DNA of 64,000 nucleotides from JBKEDC01 sp047975205 (GCA_047975205.1 JBKEDC010000035.1:36432-100431), one strand, 5' to 3'; positions 53,228 through 63,301 are shown, counted from the stretch's first letter. Numbers and translations: made by a program. The notes: a model not told the origin generated them from the letters alone.

Positions 53228-54891
53228 TGAGACTAAATATGAAGAGATTTTTTAATAAATATATAATAGGGGTCTTACTAGTTGCTCCTGCATTAGGTTC
53301 TTGTTCTTCTGATTACTTAGAAACAACATCCACCGACTCTGTTTCACCGCCGACCCTTTTTGCAACTACAGAAAATGCGAAGGGTGCTATTAACGGTATT
53401 GCTAAGTTGATGACTATGCAATGGGCTGAAGATGATAAAGGTTATGGTCAAGGTTTTAATGGCGAGGGAACGGTTAAACTCTATAATGGGGAGTATCCGG
53501 GGAATAATTTTAGTCGTCCGCGTTTAACCGGATGGAGAGCTATCTTTAATATGGAATATATGGAGAGAAATTCTTCGGTGTATGATAATTTTATGTGGAC
53601 ATACTATTATCGCATGATTTCGAACTCTAATGCAGTTCTTGAAAATATTGCAGCAGCAGAGGGGCCGGAGAGCGATCGTCAGTTTATTAAAGCACAAGCC
53701 TATACCTTCCGGGCTTATGCTTACATGCAGTTGGTTCAGCTTTATGCCAAACGTTGGTCTGATGATAATGGTGCCGGTTCTTATATCGTATTGAAGCTTA
53801 ATTCAACCGTGGAAGAATTACCGTTCTCAACAACAGAAGACATTATGGATCAAATATATGCCGACCTTGATAATGCAATTGACTTGTTTATAGAGTCAGG
53901 AGAGAAAGCTACTGATTTGTTTTTGCCCTCGCTGAATGCAGCTTATGGTGTTTATGCTCGTGCGGCAATGGTTCGTCAAGATTGGGAAACAGCTTTAGAG
54001 AATGCAAAGTTAGCAAGAGATGGTTACCCATTAATGTCTAATGAAGAATATGGTTCTGGCTTCTGTGATCCTACTAGCGAATGGATATGGTATTGTTACG
54101 GATCGAGCCAAGAAACACTTTATTATTGGAGTTATCAAGCCTACATTGCCTACAACGCAAATTCTTCTATAACTCGAGGATATAGAACTTGTATAAGTAG
54201 TGATTTGTTGAATAAAGTACCCGATACGGATTATCGAAAAAATTTATTCTTTCATCCGGGTATTTGGGCAGATCAAGATCCTGATAAAGACGGCTACCAA
54301 AATGATTATTTTTCAAAGGATTACGATATGACAGATTCTGAGGTTGTTGATCCGGATTTTAATATCGTTTTAGATGAAAATTTTAAGGAAGAGGCTCAAG
54401 ATTACATTTTAGAAACAGCACCTTATTCCGAGCTATATCCAACAACGGCATCAGTGAATGTGTATGAACATAAAAAGATAGCTGCTTTCGGAGGAGTTGC
54501 TGACGGTAATTTTAATCTTATTCGATCTTCAGAAATGGTACTTATTGAAGCTGAAGCCAATTATAGATTAGGTAATGAAGCCGAGGCTCAAGCTGCATTA
54601 AATGAGCTAAATGCAGGTTCAGGAAGAGATGAGACTTATGAGTGTACGGCAACTGGCAATGATTTATTCGAAGAAATAGTAACTTACCGAGGTTTAGAAC
54701 TTTGGGGAGAAGGTTTTGATTGGTTTGATATGAAACGCTGGGGAAGAGCAATTGATCGAACTTCTATTTCAGAAGGAGGTTCATTCAGTGCAACTATGGC
54801 TGTTACTATAGAATCTGATGATGTTAATAATTGGCAGTGGGTTACTCCGCTGAATGAGGTTGATTATAACTCTGCACTTAGCGAGCCTTAA
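53227..54891 (+). CDS. SusD/RagB-family lipoprotein (locus 2)
   Basis: A 554-residue SusD-like lipoprotein (lipobox GSC, Cys26 from the first ATG). It has the canonical SusD pattern: N-terminal SusD-like region (DYLETTSTDSVSPPTLFATTENA), the TPR helix FIKAQAYTFRAYAYMQLVQLYA, the MVLIEAEANYRLGNEAEAQAALNELNA motif and RGLELWGEGFDWFDMKRWGR. It should pair with the SusC barrel whose stop codon it overlaps (TAATG). A second in-frame ATG at 53239 (MKRFFNKY) gives a more usual signal peptide and may be the real start. The operon ends here with a terminator; there is no third lipoprotein or enzyme, unlike locus 1. Confidence 0.95.
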   Translation: MRLNMKRFFNKYIIGVLLVAPALGSCSSDYLETTSTDSVSPPTLFATTENAKGAINGIAKLMTMQWAEDDKGYGQGFNGEGTVKLYNGEYPGNNFSRPRLTGWRAIFNMEYMERNSSVYDNFMWTYYYRMISNSNAVLENIAAAEGPESDRQFIKAQAYTFRAYAYMQLVQLYAKRWSDDNGAGSYIVLKLNSTVEELPFSTTEDIMDQIYADLDNAIDLFIESGEKATDLFLPSLNAAYGVYARAAMVRQDWETALENAKLARDGYPLMSNEEYGSGFCDPTSEWIWYCYGSSQETLYYWSYQAYIAYNANSSITRGYRTCISSDLLNKVPDTDYRKNLFFHPGIWADQDPDKDGYQNDYFSKDYDMTDSEVVDPDFNIVLDENFKEEAQDYILETAPYSELYPTTASVNVYEHKKIAAFGGVADGNFNLIRSSEMVLIEAEANYRLGNEAEAQAALNELNAGSGRDETYECTATGNDLFEEIVTYRGLELWGEGFDWFDMKRWGRAIDRTSISEGGSFSATMAVTIESDDVNNWQWVTPLNEVDYNSALSEP

Positions 54892-54915
54892 TTGATATGT
54901 AAAATAGATTTTCTT

Positions 54916-54947
54916 AAAAACAGGAGGTTAAAGCTTCCTGTTTTTTT
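54916..54947 (+). terminator. SusC/D locus 2 terminator
   Basis: AAAAACAGGAGG pairs with CTTCCTGTTTTT (12 bp, one wobble, 6-base loop) within a T-run. Confidence 0.88.
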
Positions 54948-55028
54948 GTTTTTAGGTCGCTTGTTTTCTGAAAACGAGTGCTAAAATAGATTTGGATTGA
55001 AAGAGTTTTAAGCTCAAAAGTTATTTCG

Positions 55029-55036
55029 TACTTTTG
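55029..55036 (+). promoter_or_regulatory. prfC -7 element
   Basis: TACTTTTG matches TAnnTTTG 21 bases before the prfC ATG; the -33 region has TTTT but no perfect TTTG. Confidence 0.5.
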
Positions 55037-55057
55037 TTGCCAAATAGAAATTAAGGC

Positions 55058-56632
55058 ATGGGATTTAAAGAAGAAATAGAACGTAGAAGAACGTTCGGTA
55101 TTGTGAGTCACCCGGATGCAGGGAAAACTACTTTAACAGAAAAATTGTTGCTTTTTGGTGGTGCTATTCGAGTGGCAGGAGCTGTGAAAAGCAATAAAAT
55201 TAAGAAAGGAGCCACATCCGATTTCATGGAGATAGAACGCCAACGCGGCATATCGGTAGCCACATCGGTGATGGGTTTTGAATATAAGAACTATAAAGTA
55301 AATATTCTGGATACCCCCGGCCACCAAGACTTTCAAGAAGATACTTTTCGCACGTTAACAGCTGTTGACAGTGTAATTATTGTAATAGATGCTGCTAAAG
55401 GGGTAGAGCCTCAAACGGAGAAATTAATGAATGTTTGCCGAATGCGTAAAACGCCGGTTATCGTTTATATCAATAAGCTCGACCGCCCTTCCCGTGATAC
55501 AATCACTTTATTAGAGGAAATAGAAGAACAATTAAAGATAAAAACCCGACCTCTAAGTTGGCCTATCAATTCAGGAGCCGATTTCAAGGGGGTTTACAAT
55601 ATGTATAATCGTTCATTGAATTTATTCGACCCCAGTGTGCAAGAAATTGAGCCGGGATTTTTATTTGAAGATTTGAACGATCCGAAGCTGGAAGAACATA
55701 TTGGAAATGATGCCGAAATGCTTCGAGAAGAGTTAGAATTAGTGGAAGCTGTGTATCCTGAGTTTGACAGGGAAGAATATTTAGCCGGAGAATTAGCACC
55801 GGTATTCTTCGGTTCGGCATTGTATAATTTCGGAGTGCAAGAGTTGTTAGACACTTTCGTAGAAATTGCTCCGAGTCCGCAAACATCAGAAACGGAAGAG
55901 CGTGAAATTAATCCATATGAAGAAGGATTTACCGGATTTGTGTTTAAAATCCATGCCAATATTGATCCTAATCATCGTTCTCGTTTGGCGTTTGTGAAGA
56001 TTTGTTCGGGAAAATTTGTTCGTAATGAAGTGTATAAGCATATTCGGAATAACAAAACCATAAGAGTGTCTAGCCCTACAGCCTTCATGGCATCACAAAA
56101 AGAGGTTATTGATGAAGCTTACCCGGGAGATATTATCGGAGTTCCCGATACCGGAAATTTCATTATCGGAGATACCCTAACTTCGGGCGAGGTAGTGCAT
56201 TTTAAAGGTTTACCTAGCTTCAGTCCGGAAATGTTCAGGTATATTGAAAATGCCGACCCGATGAAATCAAAACAATTGGCTAAAGGGATTGATCAGCTAA
56301 TGGAAGAAGGAGTTGCGCAGCTGTTTACCAGCGAGTTTAACGGCAGGAAAATTATCGGGACAGTCGGACAATTACAATTTGAAGTTATTCAATACCGCTT
56401 AGAACATGAGTATGGTGCCAAATGTAGGTTTGAAACGATGCCTATGTATAAAGCCTGTTGGGTGGAATGTGATGATGAAAAGGTGCTTGCCGAATTTAAA
56501 AAACGAAAATATCAGAAGATGGCTAAAGATAAGCGAGGGCGTGATGTATTTATGGCAGACTCTGCTTTCTTGCTTCAAATGACCCAAGATGAATTTAAAG
56601 ATATAAAATTCCACTTTACAAGTGAGTTTTAA
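55058..56632 (+). CDS. prfC: peptide chain release factor 3
   Basis: A 524-residue translational GTPase that removes RF1/RF2 from the ribosome after termination. It has G1 SHPDAGKTT (17-25), the switch I region RQRGISVATSVMGFEY, G3 DTPGHQDF and G4 NKLDRPSRD. The RF3-specific features (SDFMEIERQRGIS, VKSNKIKKGATSDF, and the C-terminal MAKDKRGRDVFMADSAF) distinguish it from EF-G. It is a single gene between two terminators, with a -7 box just upstream. Length is normal. Confidence 0.96.
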   Translation: MGFKEEIERRRTFGIVSHPDAGKTTLTEKLLLFGGAIRVAGAVKSNKIKKGATSDFMEIERQRGISVATSVMGFEYKNYKVNILDTPGHQDFQEDTFRTLTAVDSVIIVIDAAKGVEPQTEKLMNVCRMRKTPVIVYINKLDRPSRDTITLLEEIEEQLKIKTRPLSWPINSGADFKGVYNMYNRSLNLFDPSVQEIEPGFLFEDLNDPKLEEHIGNDAEMLREELELVEAVYPEFDREEYLAGELAPVFFGSALYNFGVQELLDTFVEIAPSPQTSETEEREINPYEEGFTGFVFKIHANIDPNHRSRLAFVKICSGKFVRNEVYKHIRNNKTIRVSSPTAFMASQKEVIDEAYPGDIIGVPDTGNFIIGDTLTSGEVVHFKGLPSFSPEMFRYIENADPMKSKQLAKGIDQLMEEGVAQLFTSEFNGRKIIGTVGQLQFEVIQYRLEHEYGAKCRFETMPMYKACWVECDDEKVLAEFKKRKYQKMAKDKRGRDVFMADSAFLLQMTQDEFKDIKFHFTSEF

Positions 56633-56654
56633 AATAAGAACTTAAGTTATTTTG

Positions 56655-56687
56655 AAAAGTCTAAGCTTTATAGCTTAGACTTTTTTT
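56655..56687 (+). terminator. prfC terminator
   Basis: AAAGTCTAAGCT and AGCTTAGACTTT form a perfect 12-bp stem (loop TTAT) followed by a seven-base T-run. Confidence 0.9.
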
Positions 56688-57367
56688 AGTTCTGGTGAAC
56701 GTTTTTTGAAAGAGTTCTTATTCATCGATAAAAGAATAATATTCTTGATAGTAAAAAATAATTCAGTTGAGATTATGGAAGGTAGAAATGCCCTATGATA
56801 TTCCTGATTTTTTTATTTTTTCTTTAATTATGATGTCACAATCGCCCTCCCTTATAGTTTTTCCTTCAATTAGGATATTTGAATTGTCCGACTAATCTAT
56901 TTTTCTTTTAATTATAAAACGATAATTCCTTTTACCAGATCATTTTTTATCAATTACATTTCCATAAATCATTCTGTATATTGGGATTTATTTGTTTTGT
57001 TACGTTGCAAACGGATGATTATTAAATATATAAAATAAATCTTATCGTTTTTGCAGATGCTACTGCTGTATAACAAAACATGATTGTCATCTATCTGTTT
57101 CTTTGCTTTTTATTCTTCAATAATCAACATATTATTTTCTTTCTCTTGCTTTAGAAGTAATAGATATTGCTCAACTAGATTACGAATTTTATATGTGTTT
57201 TTAGATGCTGATGTCAATTTTGTATTATAGGATTTGAAATCTAATAAAAGTGTAAAATAAATTAACATTAAGAATAAAAGTCGATGATATACTACGGTTA
57301 ACCCAATTTTATTATAATCTTTGTAGGAGTTGAAATTATAGATTGTATAACCTTAAAGTATCATCTA
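56688..57367. other. long intergenic region before serA
   Basis: 680 bases of very AT-rich DNA. I find no gene, RNA or remnant of serC, which often precedes serA in this phylum. An AATCTTTG sequence near 57311 is an imperfect -7 box for serA. Confidence 0.45.
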
Positions 57368-58531
57368 ATGTTTAAGATTAAAACGTTAAACAAAATTGAC
57401 CCACAGGGGCTAAAAAAACTACCGGAAGCAAACTACGTAATTGACGAAAACGAAGAAAATCCGGACGCAATCATTGTGCGTAGTTTCAAAATGCACGATA
57501 TGGAATTACCCGCAAGTCTGAAAGCAATCGGTAGGGCAGGAGCCGGTGTTAACAATATACCGCTAGATAAATGTACAGCACAAGGAGTAGTGGTTTTCAA
57601 CGCACCGGGAGCAAATGCCAATGCTGTGAAAGAACTTGTGGTGGGCAGTATTATGTTTGCCTCTCGACAAATTATGGAATCGATAGATTGGGCTCGCTCA
57701 TTAGACGGTAAAGGTGATGAAATACCTGCATTAGTTGAAGCCGGAAAGAAAAATTTTGCCGGTCAGGAGATTGCCGGGAAAACTTTGGCAGTAGTAGGAC
57801 TAGGAGCTATAGGTATTTTAATTGCTAATGCTTGTGTAGATTTGGGCATGAATGTAATTGGATATGACCCTTATCTTTCCGTTCCTAATGCTTTGAAGTT
57901 GAATAGTCAAATTAAGATAGTTGAAAATTATGATGCCTTGTTGGCTGATGCTGACTATCTAACCGTGCATGTGCCTGAAACGCCTGATACAAAAGGATTC
58001 GTAAATGCTGATCTTATTGCTAAAATGAAAACAGGTATTAAAATATTTAATTTTGCTCGTGGTGGGTTGTGCAATGATGAAGCCATCTGCGCAGCTATTG
58101 AAACAGGCAAAGTGACATCCTATTTTTGCGATTTCCCTAATGCCTACAATATCAAAATGCCCAAAACATACACGGTGGCTCATTTAGGCGCATCAACTGC
58201 AGAATCAGAAACAAATTGTGCAATTATGGTGGCTAACCAAGTTAAAGATTATTTAGATAATGGTAATATCTTAAATTCAGTTAACTTTCCGGCTGTAAGT
58301 CTTGGCGTGGCTAATGCTCCGCGTGTGGCTTATGCCAGCCAAGGAGATGGTAAAGTGGCCGATGTAACTGCTGTACTTGCAGCTGCCGGTGTTCAAGTAA
58401 CCAATATGGTAAGCAAGAATCGTGGTGATGTAGCTTATAGTATTATTGATTTAGATGCAGCTATTTCCACCGATGCTGTTGAAAAACTAAAAGCAGTTGC
58501 CGGTGTTACGATGGTTAGAGTAGTCCGTTAA
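57368..58531 (+). CDS. serA: D-3-phosphoglycerate dehydrogenase
   Basis: A 387-residue NAD-dependent dehydrogenase for the first step of serine synthesis. The substrate-domain motifs IGRAGAGVNNIPLDKC and APGANANAVKELV, the Rossmann AVVGLGAIG, the catalytic-Arg segment NFARGGLCND and the catalytic His in HLGASTAESE are present. A short C-terminal ACT-like domain (about 320-387, ending VAGVTMVRVV) may give serine feedback. Family members usually read NTARGG, here NFARGG. serC is not next to it. It has its own terminator. Confidence 0.93.
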   Translation: MFKIKTLNKIDPQGLKKLPEANYVIDENEENPDAIIVRSFKMHDMELPASLKAIGRAGAGVNNIPLDKCTAQGVVVFNAPGANANAVKELVVGSIMFASRQIMESIDWARSLDGKGDEIPALVEAGKKNFAGQEIAGKTLAVVGLGAIGILIANACVDLGMNVIGYDPYLSVPNALKLNSQIKIVENYDALLADADYLTVHVPETPDTKGFVNADLIAKMKTGIKIFNFARGGLCNDEAICAAIETGKVTSYFCDFPNAYNIKMPKTYTVAHLGASTAESETNCAIMVANQVKDYLDNGNILNSVNFPAVSLGVANAPRVAYASQGDGKVADVTAVLAAAGVQVTNMVSKNRGDVAYSIIDLDAAISTDAVEKLKAVAGVTMVRVVR

Positions 58532-58550
58532 TATAAACGCTTTAACAATG

Positions 58551-58588
58551 AAAGTCCTCTTAAACTTTGTTTTAGGAGGACTTTTTTT
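58551..58588 (+). terminator. serA terminator
   Basis: AAAGTCCTCTTAAA pairs with TTTAGGAGGACTTT (14 bp, one wobble) around a 6-base loop, then a T-run. Confidence 0.88.
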
Positions 58589-58609
58589 ACATGTATCGTT
58601 CATATTGTG

Positions 58610-58617
58610 TACATTTG
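58610..58617 (+). promoter_or_regulatory. pepD -7 element
   Basis: TACATTTG matches TAnnTTTG 25 bases before the pepD ATG. Confidence 0.5.
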
Positions 58618-58642
58618 AATCAGCATAAAAAATAAATAAATT

Positions 58643-60100
58643 ATGGGTAAACTGGAAAATTTAGAACCACAAAGGGTATGGCAATATTTTGAGGAGATAA
58701 CACAAATACCACGTCCCTCTAAGAAAGAAGAAAAGATACGAGCATATTTATTGAATTTTGCTGCTAAGCATCACTTAGAAGCTCAAACTGATAAAATTGG
58801 CAATGTGTTGATTAAGAAAGCAGCTACACCGGGAGCTGAAAATGCTAAGACTGTTATTCTTCAATCGCACATGGATATGGTTTGTGAAAAGAATGCCGAT
58901 AAAGAATTTAATTTTGAAACAGATGCCATTGAACTCCTGATTGATGGCGAATGGCTGAAAGCTGACGGAACAACCTTAGGAGCTGATAATGGCATTGGTA
59001 TTGCTGCTTCGTTGGCAGTACTAGCCAGCAATGATTTGGAACATGGTGCCATTGAATGCTTATTTACTGTTGACGAAGAAACCGGTTTGACCGGTGCATT
59101 CGCCTTACAAGAGGGTTTTATTTCGGGTGAAATACTACTAAATCTTGATTCGGAGGATGACGGTGAGATATTTGTGGGATGTGCCGGAGGAATTGATACG
59201 TTGGCAAAACTTCCACTGAAGTTTGAGCCGATGCCTGTAGGAAGTTTCGCATTGCAGTTTGAAGTCGGAGGTTTAATGGGTGGCCATTCCGGTGATGATA
59301 TAAATAAGGGCAGGGGAAATGCAAATAAAATATTAGCTCGTTTTTTAAAGAGAATGAGCGAAGAATTAGGACTCCGCATGGTAGATTTTAAAGGAGGAAA
59401 TCTCAGAAATGCCATTGCCCGTGAAGCCCAAGCTATAGCGATAGTTCCACAGGCGAAGAAGGAACACGTAGTAGCTGAATTTAATGTGTTTGCTGCAGAA
59501 ATAATAGCGGAATATCAATATACTGACAATGGGGTGCAATTTAAGCATCAGTCATTAGCTTTACCGGAGCAAGTACTCACTTTGGAGTCGCAAGAAAAAC
59601 TATTGAATCTTATTTTAGCTTGTCCGCATGGCGTGTTGGTTATGAGTTCTCGCATGCCGGGCATGGTAGAGACTTCAATAAATTTAGCTTCGGTAAATAT
59701 AGATAATCACTATGCAAATATTACAACAAGTCAACGTTCTGAAATTGATAGTAGAAAATATGCCGCAGCTCAGATGGTACGCGCTGTTTTTGAATTAGCA
59801 GGAGCCGAAGTCGTGCATTCTGATGGTTATCCGGGATGGACTCCGAATGCAAAAAGTTATATTGCACAAGTGGCTGCCGACTGTTATGAAAATTTGTTTA
59901 ACGAAGCACCTGCAATAAAAAGCATCCATGCCGGTTTAGAATGTGGTTTGTTTTTGCAGAAGTATCCGCATCTTGATATGGTTTCCATTGGTCCTACCAT
60001 TCGGAATCCTCATAGTCCGGATGAAAGAATTCATATTCAACATACTGAAAAATTTTGGCTGCATTTACTCGACATACTAAAGCGTGTGGCACAAGATTAA
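58643..60100 (+). CDS. pepD: cytosol non-specific dipeptidase (aminoacyl-histidine dipeptidase)
   Basis: A 485-residue M20-family metallopeptidase that splits dipeptides in the cytoplasm. Two-zinc motifs are in order: LQSHMDMVCEKN, the bridging-Asp LGADNGIGIA, DEETGLTGA with the catalytic Glu, and the late HAGLECGLF. The lid/dimerisation domain with GGHSGDDINKGRGNA lies between. The length matches PepD of E. coli. It is a single gene with a -7 box just upstream and a terminator, facing dacB. No signal peptide is present. Confidence 0.95.
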   Translation: MGKLENLEPQRVWQYFEEITQIPRPSKKEEKIRAYLLNFAAKHHLEAQTDKIGNVLIKKAATPGAENAKTVILQSHMDMVCEKNADKEFNFETDAIELLIDGEWLKADGTTLGADNGIGIAASLAVLASNDLEHGAIECLFTVDEETGLTGAFALQEGFISGEILLNLDSEDDGEIFVGCAGGIDTLAKLPLKFEPMPVGSFALQFEVGGLMGGHSGDDINKGRGNANKILARFLKRMSEELGLRMVDFKGGNLRNAIAREAQAIAIVPQAKKEHVVAEFNVFAAEIIAEYQYTDNGVQFKHQSLALPEQVLTLESQEKLLNLILACPHGVLVMSSRMPGMVETSINLASVNIDNHYANITTSQRSEIDSRKYAAAQMVRAVFELAGAEVVHSDGYPGWTPNAKSYIAQVAADCYENLFNEAPAIKSIHAGLECGLFLQKYPHLDMVSIGPTIRNPHSPDERIHIQHTEKFWLHLLDILKRVAQD

Positions 60101-60155
60101 TTAGCGAAAAGAGATTCGATAGTATTAGCAGTGTGATTGAATGATGAAATAGATT

Positions 60156-60183
60156 AAAAAGGGTGGCAAAAGCCACCCTTTTA
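60156..60183 (+). terminator. pepD terminator
   Basis: AAAAGGGTGGC and GCCACCCTTTT form an 11-bp perfect stem with an AAAA loop; the T-run is within the stem foot. It may also serve dacB from the other side. Confidence 0.8.
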
Positions 60184-60301
60184 AACTTAAAAACTAAATC
60201 TCTATGAAAAACTACTCATCGTGTGTGTGAGCACTACAATTATACGAACATAAAGTTGATTTCCAACTAAAGAGGAACTTAATTTATGTTAATAACTAAA
60301 A

Positions 60302-61747
60302 TTAATACATCGTTTTGATGTTATTCAGTAATACTTGTATCTTTTTAATCAATATATTTTGATTTACGGGAAAATTGTTGGTTATTAAAGCAAATAATAC
60401 GGTTCTCCCACTATCGGTTTTAAGTTCTCCGGCGAAACTTCGAATGCGAGTCATACTTCCGCTTTTGGCTCTCAAGCAATTGTTATTGAAAATGCCTTTG
60501 CTGAAATACCACAACGTTCCGTTTGGGGCGATGGGTAGGCTGTTAAGGAATGCATTTGATATTTTAGGATTCTGATAGGCGGAATAAACAATCTTACATA
60601 ATTGTTCTGCTGTAATGGCATCGAAGCGAGATAATCCGCTGCCATCTTCCATGTAAGGTAAATCGATTCCTTTATTTCGCCAATAATTTTGAATGATTAC
60701 AATTCCTTGTCTGAAGTTTCCTTGACCATATTTTTCGTAAGCTAATTGTTTTACCAAGTGTTCTGCAAATAAATTTACACTTTCATGATTGGTTACCTTA
60801 ACAATTTGTTTCAGTTTGGGCGAATGATATATAAATAAGGTGTCTTTTGGTGTCGTAGGCGTATAAGTCAGCTTAACATTGTCTACTTTAATGCCTAAAG
60901 ACTCTAATTCATCAGCCAATTCATTAGCTAATGTTTGCGGAGGAGACGGCAAAGCTGCTTTAACTTTAAAATCTGTGCGGTTTTTGGGAATAGTTCCTCG
61001 TACAACCCGATAATTGTCGAATGGACTTCCGAAAACATAAGCTTTGTCTTTGTTAATGTCAGATGACAGAACCTCGTTATCAAATTTGATATTTGCATAG
61101 TGAGGGCTAACTCCTGTAATTGCAGTTAATTTTCCGGGCTCGGCAGGCGAACGAAAGTGTAGGGTACACATGTTATCGTAGGCAGAAAGTGCATAGACAC
61201 CGGCTCCATAATAATTTCCCATATCTTCCCAAATCCAAGTGTTTGGAATATATTGCTTATCGTAAATAGATAAATCAATGATAAGTTGATGAATGGATTT
61301 GGCATGGATTCGATTATAAATGATGTGAGCCCAATCTTTAACCAATTGATTTGCAGAACCACTTGAGAAGAAGTATTTTGATCCGATAGTAGGATCACCG
61401 CCAGCTGTAAGAATAAGATTTTGTTTTGTTTTGCCGTCAACAGATGTGGAATTACGACCAAAAACAGTGGTAAATTGATAGTCTGTGCCTAAGATGTCAA
61501 GGGCAGCGGTTGTTGTGGCTAATTTAAGCACAGAAGCCGGTGTGAGGTTCAGTTGATTTTGGCTTGAAGCAATGAGGCTTCCGGTTTGGGCATCGATCGC
61601 ATAAAATCCGATGGAAGTTCCTTTGAGTTGTTCATCAGCCTCGAATCGTTGTATAGCTAATTGAGCCGAGTTTTGGGCGCGTAGTTTTACTGAGCTAAGG
61701 CAACAAAACAATAGAAATAATAAATTAAGAAAGAATAGCTTTTTCAT
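60302..61747 (-). CDS. dacB: D-alanyl-D-alanine carboxypeptidase/endopeptidase (PBP4-type, S13)
   Basis: A 481-residue S13-family low-molecular-weight penicillin-binding protein trimming or cutting peptidoglycan cross-links in the periplasm. It has a signal peptide (ending KLRAQ), the SxxK nucleophile motif S72-V-L-K75 (TPASVLKLA), the second motif DGSGLSR and the KTG-box variant KSGS (LRAKSGSM). The family's inserted domains lie between the first two motifs. It diverges from eno and converges with pepD, and stands alone. The gene name follows the S13 family; physiological substrate preference is not visible. Confidence 0.94.
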   Translation of the reverse strand: MKKLFFLNLLFLLFCCLSSVKLRAQNSAQLAIQRFEADEQLKGTSIGFYAIDAQTGSLIASSQNQLNLTPASVLKLATTTAALDILGTDYQFTTVFGRNSTSVDGKTKQNLILTAGGDPTIGSKYFFSSGSANQLVKDWAHIIYNRIHAKSIHQLIIDLSIYDKQYIPNTWIWEDMGNYYGAGVYALSAYDNMCTLHFRSPAEPGKLTAITGVSPHYANIKFDNEVLSSDINKDKAYVFGSPFDNYRVVRGTIPKNRTDFKVKAALPSPPQTLANELADELESLGIKVDNVKLTYTPTTPKDTLFIYHSPKLKQIVKVTNHESVNLFAEHLVKQLAYEKYGQGNFRQGIVIIQNYWRNKGIDLPYMEDGSGLSRFDAITAEQLCKIVYSAYQNPKISNAFLNSLPIAPNGTLWYFSKGIFNNNCLRAKSGSMTRIRSFAGELKTDSGRTVLFALITNNFPVNQNILIKKIQVLLNNIKTMY

Positions 61748-61875
61748 CCCACAAAGGAAATTAAAAAAGGGGTAAAAAGAAATTCTATTTTTGAGCTTGT
61801 TACCTGAAGTTTGTCGAGCGAAAATACGTTCAAATTAACTTTACGTTTATTCGTTGCAAGTAATTGTAAGTAATC

Positions 61876-61905
61876 TTTGAATATTAAGGCTTATTGTTAT
61901 ATTTG
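61876..61905 (+). promoter_or_regulatory. eno promoter
   Basis: TTTG (61876-61879) and TATATTTG (61898-61905) are 18 bases apart, exact matches to both consensus boxes. The leader would be about 60 bases. Confidence 0.7.
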
Positions 61906-61970
61906 CCGCATAAAATAAGGTGTAAAAACGCATCTATTTTTTAAGTAGAGAAATTTTAAAAAGAACAGTC

Positions 61971-63272
61971 ATGTTAATTAACAGCGTAAAAGGTAGAGAG
62001 ATTTTAGACTCTCGTGGTAATCCAACAGTAGAAGTTGAAGTAACACTGGAATGTGGTGCAGTAGGTATTGCAGGAGTTCCTTCCGGAGCATCAACAGGTG
62101 AGCATGAGGCTTTAGAGCTTCGTGATGGCGATAAAAGCCGTTACTTAGGTAAAGGTGTTTTGAAAGCCGTTAAAAATGTAAACGAAGTTATTGCGAAAGA
62201 AATTATCGGTATGGATGCTTCAGATCAGGTGGGCATCGACCAAGCAATGATTGCTCTTGACGGAACAAAAACAAAATCTAATTTAGGAGCAAACGCAATC
62301 CTTGGTGTTTCTTTAGCTGTGGCTAAGGCTGCTGCCAATGCTTTGGGTATGCCTCTATATCGTTATATCGGCGGAACTAATGCTAAAACTTTACCGGTTC
62401 CTATGATGAATATCATCAATGGTGGTTCTCACTCTGATGCCCCTATTGCATTCCAAGAGTTTATGATTCGTCCGATTGGTGCTACTTCATTCCGCGAAGG
62501 TCTTCGTATGGGTGCTGAAGTATTCCACGCGTTGAAAGCCGTATTGAAAGGTCGTGGTCTTTCTACTGCAGTAGGTGACGAAGGTGGTTTCGCTCCTGTT
62601 CTTGAAGGTACAGAAGATGCATTGAATGTAATCATGGAAGCTATTAAAAATGCAGGCTACAAACCGGGTCGTGCTGCAGAAGATGGTGATGTTTCTATTG
62701 CTATGGACTGTGCTTCTTCAGAATTCTTTTCTGATAATGTTTATGATTATACTAAATTTGAAGGTGCCGGTGCTGCAAAGCGCACATCAACAGAGCAAGC
62801 AGCTTTCTTGGCTGAACTTATCGCTAAATACCCAATCGATTCAATCGAAGACGGTATGGACGAAAATGACTGGGACGGTTGGGTTGCATTGAATAACGCT
62901 ATCGGCGATAAATGTCAATTGGTAGGAGATGATTTGTTTGTAACAAACGTTGATTATTTACAAAAAGGTATTGAGTTAGGTGCGGCTAATTCTATTCTTA
63001 TCAAAGTAAACCAAATTGGTTCTTTAACTGAAACTCTTGATGCTATTGAAATGGCTCATCGTGCAGGCTTTACTTCAGTAACTTCTCACCGCTCAGGAGA
63101 AACAGAAGACGCTACTATTGCAGACATCGCTGTAGCCACAAACTCAGGTCAAATAAAAACAGGTTCATTGAGCCGTTCCGATCGTATGGCTAAATACAAC
63201 CAATTACTTCGCATTGAAGAAGAGTTGGGTGCTAAAGCTATTTATGGTTATAAAAAAGTGATTAAAAAATAA
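61971..63272 (+). CDS. eno: enolase
   Basis: A 433-residue enolase interconverting 2-phosphoglycerate and phosphoenolpyruvate. It opens with REILDSRGNPTVEVEV, and has SGASTGEHEALELRDGD, the metal-binding Asp/Glu sites (SIAMDCASSEF, SIEDGMDENDWDGW, LVGDDLFVTN), the catalytic-Lys region LIKVNQIGS and the family signature SHRSGETED. Length and motifs are typical. Its codon choice is more even toward a highly expressed gene (many GGT, GCT and CGT codons). It has a consensus promoter and a strong terminator. Confidence 0.98.
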   Translation: MLINSVKGREILDSRGNPTVEVEVTLECGAVGIAGVPSGASTGEHEALELRDGDKSRYLGKGVLKAVKNVNEVIAKEIIGMDASDQVGIDQAMIALDGTKTKSNLGANAILGVSLAVAKAAANALGMPLYRYIGGTNAKTLPVPMMNIINGGSHSDAPIAFQEFMIRPIGATSFREGLRMGAEVFHALKAVLKGRGLSTAVGDEGGFAPVLEGTEDALNVIMEAIKNAGYKPGRAAEDGDVSIAMDCASSEFFSDNVYDYTKFEGAGAAKRTSTEQAAFLAELIAKYPIDSIEDGMDENDWDGWVALNNAIGDKCQLVGDDLFVTNVDYLQKGIELGAANSILIKVNQIGSLTETLDAIEMAHRAGFTSVTSHRSGETEDATIADIAVATNSGQIKTGSLSRSDRMAKYNQLLRIEEELGAKAIYGYKKVIKK

Positions 63273-63301
63273 TCGAATAAGACTTAACTGTCAATAATAA
63301 G

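Noticed and set aside
58861..59415. Minus-strand open frame (184 codons) across pepD
   Set aside because: It lies wholly inside the well-supported pepD gene on the other strand and has a low-complexity Ser/Pro-rich translation.
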